Source of the DNA: an uncultured Succiniclasticum sp.
Lineage (GTDB): Bacteria > Bacillota > Negativicutes > Acidaminococcales > Acidaminococcaceae
Direction of reading: 5' to 3'
Assembly (NCBI GenBank): GCA_902801365.1
Contig: CADCHY010000018.1
Coordinates: 1-64,000 of the forward strand
Length of the DNA stretch: 64,000 bases
This document shows, piece by piece, positions 60,445-64,000 of this stretch (position 1 is the stretch's first letter; every line of letters starts with the position of its first letter). The notes beneath the pieces are model-generated. The model searched no databases. It saw only the letters and a list, made by a program, of their open reading frames with translations, and was not told the DNA's origin. Both the position numbers and the translations under genes were made by a program.

Positions 60445-61476
60445 ATGTTATCCACTGTCTGCTTCGCAAACTACCGAATTGAACCCGGCACCAAGTTGCG
60501 TACTCTCATTGAAGTGCCGCATACGCTGAACGCGATTCCCGTTACGTTTATCAACGGAAAATATGACGGTCCCACTGTGCTTGTTACCTCCGGTGTGCAC
60601 GGCAGTGAGTATCCCGGCATTGCCGCTTCCATGGAACTGGGCAAGGAATTAAAGCCCGAAGATATCCACGGCTGCCTTGTCATCATGCACCCTGTAAACG
60701 TTTCGGCCTTTTGGGCGCGCATGGCAGAGATCTGTCCCGAAGACGGGCTGAACCTGAACCGCGTCTTTCCCGGCAATTCTACCTTCAGCCGCACCTATAA
60801 ACTTGCTGATTTCCTGCTGAATGAATTTATTCTTAAGGCTGACTACTATCTGGACCTGCACAGCGGTGATCTTCAGGAAGATCTTCACCCCTATGCTTAC
60901 TTTCCCGGAAACGCTTCGGAAGAGGTCAACAATAAATCCCGCGAGCTTGCCAGCCTGATCAACGTTGAATACATGGTTCGCTCGACTGCTACCACGGGCG
61001 CGTATAACTGCGCGGCGCTGCACGGTGTGCCCAGCATCCTTGTAGAGCGGGGCGGTACAGGTTTCTGCTGCCGTGAGGATATCGACGAATACAAAGACGA
61101 TGTCATGCATGTCCTGCAATATGTAGGCATGATTCCGGAGTATGACCACGGTCATTTCCACACATTTACACCCCAGGAGCTGACCAAGATTGAATACCTT
61201 GAAGCTACAGCGCCGGCGTGCTGGTATCATGCAAAGCACAGCGGCGAAATGATTGAAGAAGGCGAACTGCTGGGTTACACGACAGACTTTTTTAACGAGA
61301 AGCAGGAAGAGTTTCACGCTAAATTCAGCGGTGTGATCCTGTATATGACCCCGTCGTTTTCTGTTACCCCGGGCCGCGTGCTCTGCGCGTATGCTGAGTT
61401 GCCTGAAAACTATGTGCCTCAGGCTCCCCACACCCACGTCCATACCCATACGTTACCGGAGAAGACGAATAAGTAA
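60445..61476 (+). CDS. Succinylglutamate desuccinylase/aspartoacylase family zinc hydrolase
   Basis: 343 residues. Zinc ligands are in GVHGSEYPG (H-x2-E) and LDLHSGD (His), and Arg in LNLNRVFPG binds the substrate carboxylate. It is a carboxypeptidase-like deacylase; the exact N-acyl substrate is unclear. The C-terminus HTHVHTHT is histidine-rich and may bind metal. RBS AGGAGG. Promoter and palindrome upstream. Confidence 0.85.
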   Translation: MLSTVCFANYRIEPGTKLRTLIEVPHTLNAIPVTFINGKYDGPTVLVTSGVHGSEYPGIAASMELGKELKPEDIHGCLVIMHPVNVSAFWARMAEICPEDGLNLNRVFPGNSTFSRTYKLADFLLNEFILKADYYLDLHSGDLQEDLHPYAYFPGNASEEVNNKSRELASLINVEYMVRSTATTGAYNCAALHGVPSILVERGGTGFCCREDIDEYKDDVMHVLQYVGMIPEYDHGHFHTFTPQELTKIEYLEATAPACWYHAKHSGEMIEEGELLGYTTDFFNEKQEEFHAKFSGVILYMTPSFSVTPGRVLCAYAELPENYVPQAPHTHVHTHTLPEKTNK

Positions 61477-61537
61477 GGCGGGAAATACAGTATAATCAGT
61501 GGACGTGTTAGTTCATGATTTTCACTACAACCACGGT

Positions 61538-61688
61538 TTGCAAAATAAACAATCCGTGTTATACTAAATTGTCACAAGAGTGATGGGGTTCGCAGAAGCG
61601 AAACCTGAAATCCGTAACTAATATTTAACGATTTGGCTATGAAGGCTTACCGTCGCAAATGCAGACGGCTTCATGGCCTTTTCTTTTT
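61538..61688 (+). promoter_or_regulatory. Promoter and terminator-bearing leader of the methyltransferase gene
   Basis: TTGCAA (61538-61543), 16-bp spacer, TATACT (61560-61565). The leader forms TCAC/GTGA (61572-61583) and a GGTT-CGC/GCG-AAACC hairpin (61587-61605). A long terminator follows: GGCTATGAAG (61635-61644) with CTTCATGGCC (61669-61678), inner stem CCGTC/GACGG, and T tract. A terminator before the gene means regulated read-through, as in riboswitches. I find no match to a riboswitch class that I know. Confidence 0.6.
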
Positions 61689-61724
61689 GAAAGAAACTGT
61701 AATCAGGGAAGCGGGGTACATCTC

Positions 61725-62477
61725 ATGACACAAATCAGCGAAAAGAGTATCGTTCACAGGAAAAATGCAAAAGAATTTATAGAAGATTACTGGACGAAAC
61801 GCGCGCCGGGTTTCAAAAGCCTGCGCCGGGAAGAGCTGCAAAGCGAAAAGATGCGGCAATGGCAGGAGGAAATCTGTCGTCACCTGCCGGTGGGGAAACC
61901 GCTGAAAATATTGGACATCGGCTGCGGCGCCGGTTTCTTTTCCATACTGCTGGCTGCGAAAGGCTATGATGTCACCGGCATCGACTTAACAAAATCCATG
62001 ATTGACGAAGCTGCCGCGTTAGCTGCGGAAGAGAAATCCAACGCGCGTTTTCAGGTAATGGACGCGGAAAAGTTGTCCTTTCCCGACGAAAGTTTTGACG
62101 TCGTGGTCTCCCGCAACGTGACCTGGAACCTGCCTCATCCGGAAAAAGCTTACGCGGAATGGCTGCGCGTCCTGAAAACGGGCGGACTGCTTCTGAATTA
62201 CGATGCGGAACACGGCAAGTATCATCACGGTAATTATGAAAAAGAAGCGGTTTACGCCCACAAGGACGTAACCAGAGAAATGGTGGAACAGTGCCACCAA
62301 ATCTATCACATGCTGGACATCAGCATCTTTGACCGCCCCCGCTGGGATCTGGATATATTGGAGAAACTGGGGGCAGGTGCCTGCTCTGCCGATACAACGG
62401 TAGGCCGGCGGCTGTATCCGAAAAAAGATAAGTTTTACGATCCGGCTCCGCTGTTTGGCATTGTTGCAGTAAAGTAA
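61725..62477 (+). CDS. Class I SAM-dependent methyltransferase
   Basis: 250 residues starting at ATG 61725. Motif I is LDIGCGAGFFSILLAAKGYD (about 65-84, cited partly), motif II VTGIDLT, and motif IV FDVVVSRNVTWNL. Related proteins act on small molecules, quinones or metal thiolates. Target not deducible. Controlled by the leader RNA upstream. Confidence 0.85.
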   Translation: MTQISEKSIVHRKNAKEFIEDYWTKRAPGFKSLRREELQSEKMRQWQEEICRHLPVGKPLKILDIGCGAGFFSILLAAKGYDVTGIDLTKSMIDEAAALAAEEKSNARFQVMDAEKLSFPDESFDVVVSRNVTWNLPHPEKAYAEWLRVLKTGGLLLNYDAEHGKYHHGNYEKEAVYAHKDVTREMVEQCHQIYHMLDISIFDRPRWDLDILEKLGAGACSADTTVGRRLYPKKDKFYDPAPLFGIVAVK

Positions 62478-62518
62478 AATAATCTTTTAGGTATGTTTTT
62501 ATTTATAATTAGTTCAGC

Positions 62519-62557
62519 AGCTGTGGAATTTATTTTCCGCGGCTGTTTTGCTATAAT
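62519..62557 (+). promoter_or_regulatory. Hairpin-promoter composite element (copy 3)
   Basis: AGCTGTGGAA (62519-62528) pairs with TTCCGCGGCT (62535-62544); GTTTTGC leads into TATAAT (62552-62557). It ends the methyltransferase transcript and gives the -10 for the ferredoxin gene. Confidence 0.62.
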
Positions 62558-62617
62558 GAATTACAGATGAGAGTGTTAAGGGAATTTGGAAAATCCGGTT
62601 TAATGGGGCAATTAAGC

Positions 62618-62821
62618 ATGAAGCAAAAGAAACACGCTGTTGTAAACAGAAAACTGTGCGTTGCCTGTGGAAGCTGCCAGAAGGTCTGTCCTATGGAAGC
62701 AATCCTCGTGTATAAAGGACTGTACGCGAAAACAGACGAAGCCCGTTGCATCGGCTGCGGACGCTGTGTAAAAGAATGTCCGGCTTCTGTGATTACGCTG
62801 GAGGCGCGGCATGAAAACTGA
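62618..62821 (+). CDS. 2[4Fe-4S] ferredoxin
   Basis: 67 residues from ATG 62618 (GGGG nine bases upstream; ATGs at 62603 and 62567 are possible). Two cluster motifs are present, CVACGSCQKVCP and CIGCGRCVKECP, in the standard C-x2-C-x2-C-x3-CP form. Its end overlaps the next membrane gene by 11 bp, so the two are made together and likely exchange electrons. Confidence 0.88.
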   Translation: MKQKKHAVVNRKLCVACGSCQKVCPMEAILVYKGLYAKTDEARCIGCGRCVKECPASVITLEARHEN

Positions 62822-63383
62822 AAAACACTGGTACGATTATTTATGGATTGCGGAACTGATTTACTTCGGTCTGGGCTTCTTCAACATCCTTTTTGCCTGG
62901 GCCGGACTGTGTATGTTTTTCATCCCTTTGATTTTGGCGCTGGCAGGCTGGGACAAGGCGTACTGTAACCGGTATTGCGGAAGGGGCCAGCTTTTTGCCC
63001 TGTTGGGTGGCAGGCTGAAACTTTCCCGGTATCGCGATGTGCCGGGCTGGCTTCGCTCCCGGTTCTTCCGTTACGGTTTCCTGCTGTTTTTCATGGCCAT
63101 GTTCTGCAACATGCTTCACGTGACATGGCTTGTGTTTAGTGGCGCTGAGAATCTGCGGCAGGTGGTGACGATTCTCTGGGTTTTCAAATTACCCTGGCAA
63201 TGGGCCTACAGCGGAGCGGTTACACCCTGGGTCGCGCAGTTCGCCTTTGGCTTTTACAGTATCATGATTACGTCTACGGTGTTGGGAATTATTTCCCTGT
63301 TGCTGTGGAAGTCCCGTTCCTGGTGCGTGTATTGCCCCATGGGAACCATGACGCAGTTAATTTGCAAGGCAAAACATGAGTGA
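62811..63383 (+). CDS. NapH-like cysteine-motif membrane protein without ferredoxin domain
   Basis: 190 residues with four hydrophobic stretches. CNRYCGRGQL (about 48-57) and CVYCPMGTMTQ (about 171-181) correspond to the two conserved CxxC(P) motifs of NapH/YccM proteins such as that at 38722. The ferredoxin domain is separate and encoded just before it. The pair forms a two-protein version of the same electron-transfer design. Confidence 0.8.
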   Translation: MKTEKHWYDYLWIAELIYFGLGFFNILFAWAGLCMFFIPLILALAGWDKAYCNRYCGRGQLFALLGGRLKLSRYRDVPGWLRSRFFRYGFLLFFMAMFCNMLHVTWLVFSGAENLRQVVTILWVFKLPWQWAYSGAVTPWVAQFAFGFYSIMITSTVLGIISLLLWKSRSWCVYCPMGTMTQLICKAKHE

Positions 63384-63492
63384 TGGCACTTTGATAAAAG
63401 GAAGCTACGAGGAAGCAGTAAATCTTGCTAATGTTTGGCAAGAGTTTTTTCAGAAAGAATTGGAGTTCAGAAAGAGTTATTCCAATTTGTAA
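63376..63492 (+). CDS. Small ORF, 38 aa
   Basis: MSDGTLIKGSYEEAVNLANV and so on; ATG 63376 overlaps the previous stop (ATGAGTGA). No RBS is obvious, but re-initiation is possible. The ORF ends 17 bp before the acetyltransferase start and is charged and helical. It may be a real small protein or chance. Confidence 0.3.
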   Translation: MSDGTLIKGSYEEAVNLANVWQEFFQKELEFRKSYSNL

Positions 63493-63508
63493 AGGAGAAC
63501 CAGGTAAC

Positions 63509-64000
63509 ATGAACTACAGGATTATCGACAGGGAATCGTATTATCGGAAAGGTGTCTTTCGCCATTTTTCCAAAGACTGCAAATGTTCCACATCCATGAC
63601 AGCCCGGATTGATGTCACGGATCTTGTGGAGTATTCCCAAAAAACGAATACAAAGTTTTATATCAATTTCCTGTATATCCTCTCCAAAGTGATGAATTCG
63701 AGAGAGGATTACAGAATGGGCTATCTCTGGCAGACGGAAGAACTGATCTGCTATGATGTAATCAATCCAACGCAATACGTTTTCCATGACGACACGGAGA
63801 CCTTCACGCTGGTTTACACAGAATACTGTGAGGACTACGCGGCGTTTTATGCCAACGCGTTACAGGATGCAGAAAAAGCAAAGAAGACACGGGAATACGG
63901 GCTGGATATGGAAAATCATCCGAACTGGTTTGATGCTTCCTGTATTCCGTGGCTTTCCTATGATTCGCTGCATGTTGAATTACCGGACGGCTATTTGTTT
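63509..64000 (+). CDS. Chloramphenicol acetyltransferase-like (CatA family) protein, 3' end cut by window edge
   Basis: Start at ATG 63509 with AAAGGAGAA upstream. The visible 164 residues run from MNYRIIDRESYYRKGVFRHF through the SMTARIDVT strand, KFYINFLYILSKV and FHDDTETF, to SCIPWLSYDSLHVEL, an order typical of type A CATs. The catalytic His (HHxxxDG motif) lies beyond the window. Chromosomal CAT-like proteins often have other acyl acceptors, so resistance is not implied. Confidence 0.85.
   Translation, partial: MNYRIIDRESYYRKGVFRHFSKDCKCSTSMTARIDVTDLVEYSQKTNTKFYINFLYILSKVMNSREDYRMGYLWQTEELICYDVINPTQYVFHDDTETFTLVYTEYCEDYAAFYANALQDAEKAKKTREYGLDMENHPNWFDASCIPWLSYDSLHVELPDGYLF

Noticed and set aside
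61566-61690. Fluoride or TPP riboswitch before the methyltransferase
   Set aside because: GTGATGGGGTTCGC recalls the fluoride aptamer start, but the rest of that consensus and its pseudoknot partner are missing; no TPP CTGAGA box.

Overview
This 64-kb window looks like a chromosomal segment of an anaerobic Firmicute, most plausibly of the Negativicutes (Acidaminococcus/Phascolarctobacterium-like). That placement is an inference from family content, moderate GC, strong AGGAGG-type ribosome binding sites and consensus TTGACA/TATAAT promoters. I see no phage, insertion sequence, CRISPR array, rRNA or replication origin. Genes lie in short operons separated by intrinsic terminators.

Region 1 (1-24016) is a sulfur block. 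It holds homocysteine methyltransferase (cut by the left edge), cysteine synthase, a degenerate tRNA-Cys-like element and an amino-acid (probably cystine) ABC transporter. The transporter is preceded by a 47-codon, cysteine-rich leader peptide and an intrinsic terminator. Then come larE, tRNA-Cys, a methionine-type ABC transporter (metQ, metN, metI), two PLP trans-sulfuration enzymes, mnmA and the sufCBDSU Fe-S assembly operon, which ends in a C39-like protease. cysK, the tRNA-Cys/metQ unit and sufC share an almost identical promoter/operator of over 30 bp, so they look like one sulfur regulon.

Region 2 (24017-35350) holds a structured dispersed repeat (second copy near 51.6 kb), asparaginase, csoR followed by a CsoR-type promoter driving a 25-codon ORF, biotin genes (bioB; bioD-bioA-bioY) with BirA-like operators, and a panS-like/panC/panD pantothenate unit behind an attenuator-type leader. 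A LysR gene is divergent from a secreted alpha/beta hydrolase.

Region 3 (35350-49776) holds a short UvrA paralogue, membrane and soluble redox proteins, an L,D-transpeptidase, and a MerR regulator. The MerR promoter (19-bp spacer, dyad in the spacer) recurs before a NapH-like Fe-S membrane protein and a flavodoxin-like reductase, which suggests a small local MerR regulon. Two DUF362 paralogues, lipoproteins and a DMT transporter follow.

Region 4 (49776-64000) begins with a tandem glycine riboswitch controlling an alanine/glycine symporter that is itself broken by an internal deletion. It continues with a second deletion-damaged flavodoxin-like gene divergent from an HxlR regulator, a flavodoxin-ferredoxin protein, MATE efflux/TetR, an SDR/LysR/alpha-beta hydrolase cassette with a duplicated 18-bp promoter box, an aspartoacylase-like enzyme, a methyltransferase behind a terminator-bearing leader, a split Fe-S membrane pair, and a chloramphenicol acetyltransferase-like gene cut by the right edge.

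Six broken genes or gene remnants suggest recent gene decay, although assembly error cannot be excluded for the internal deletions.
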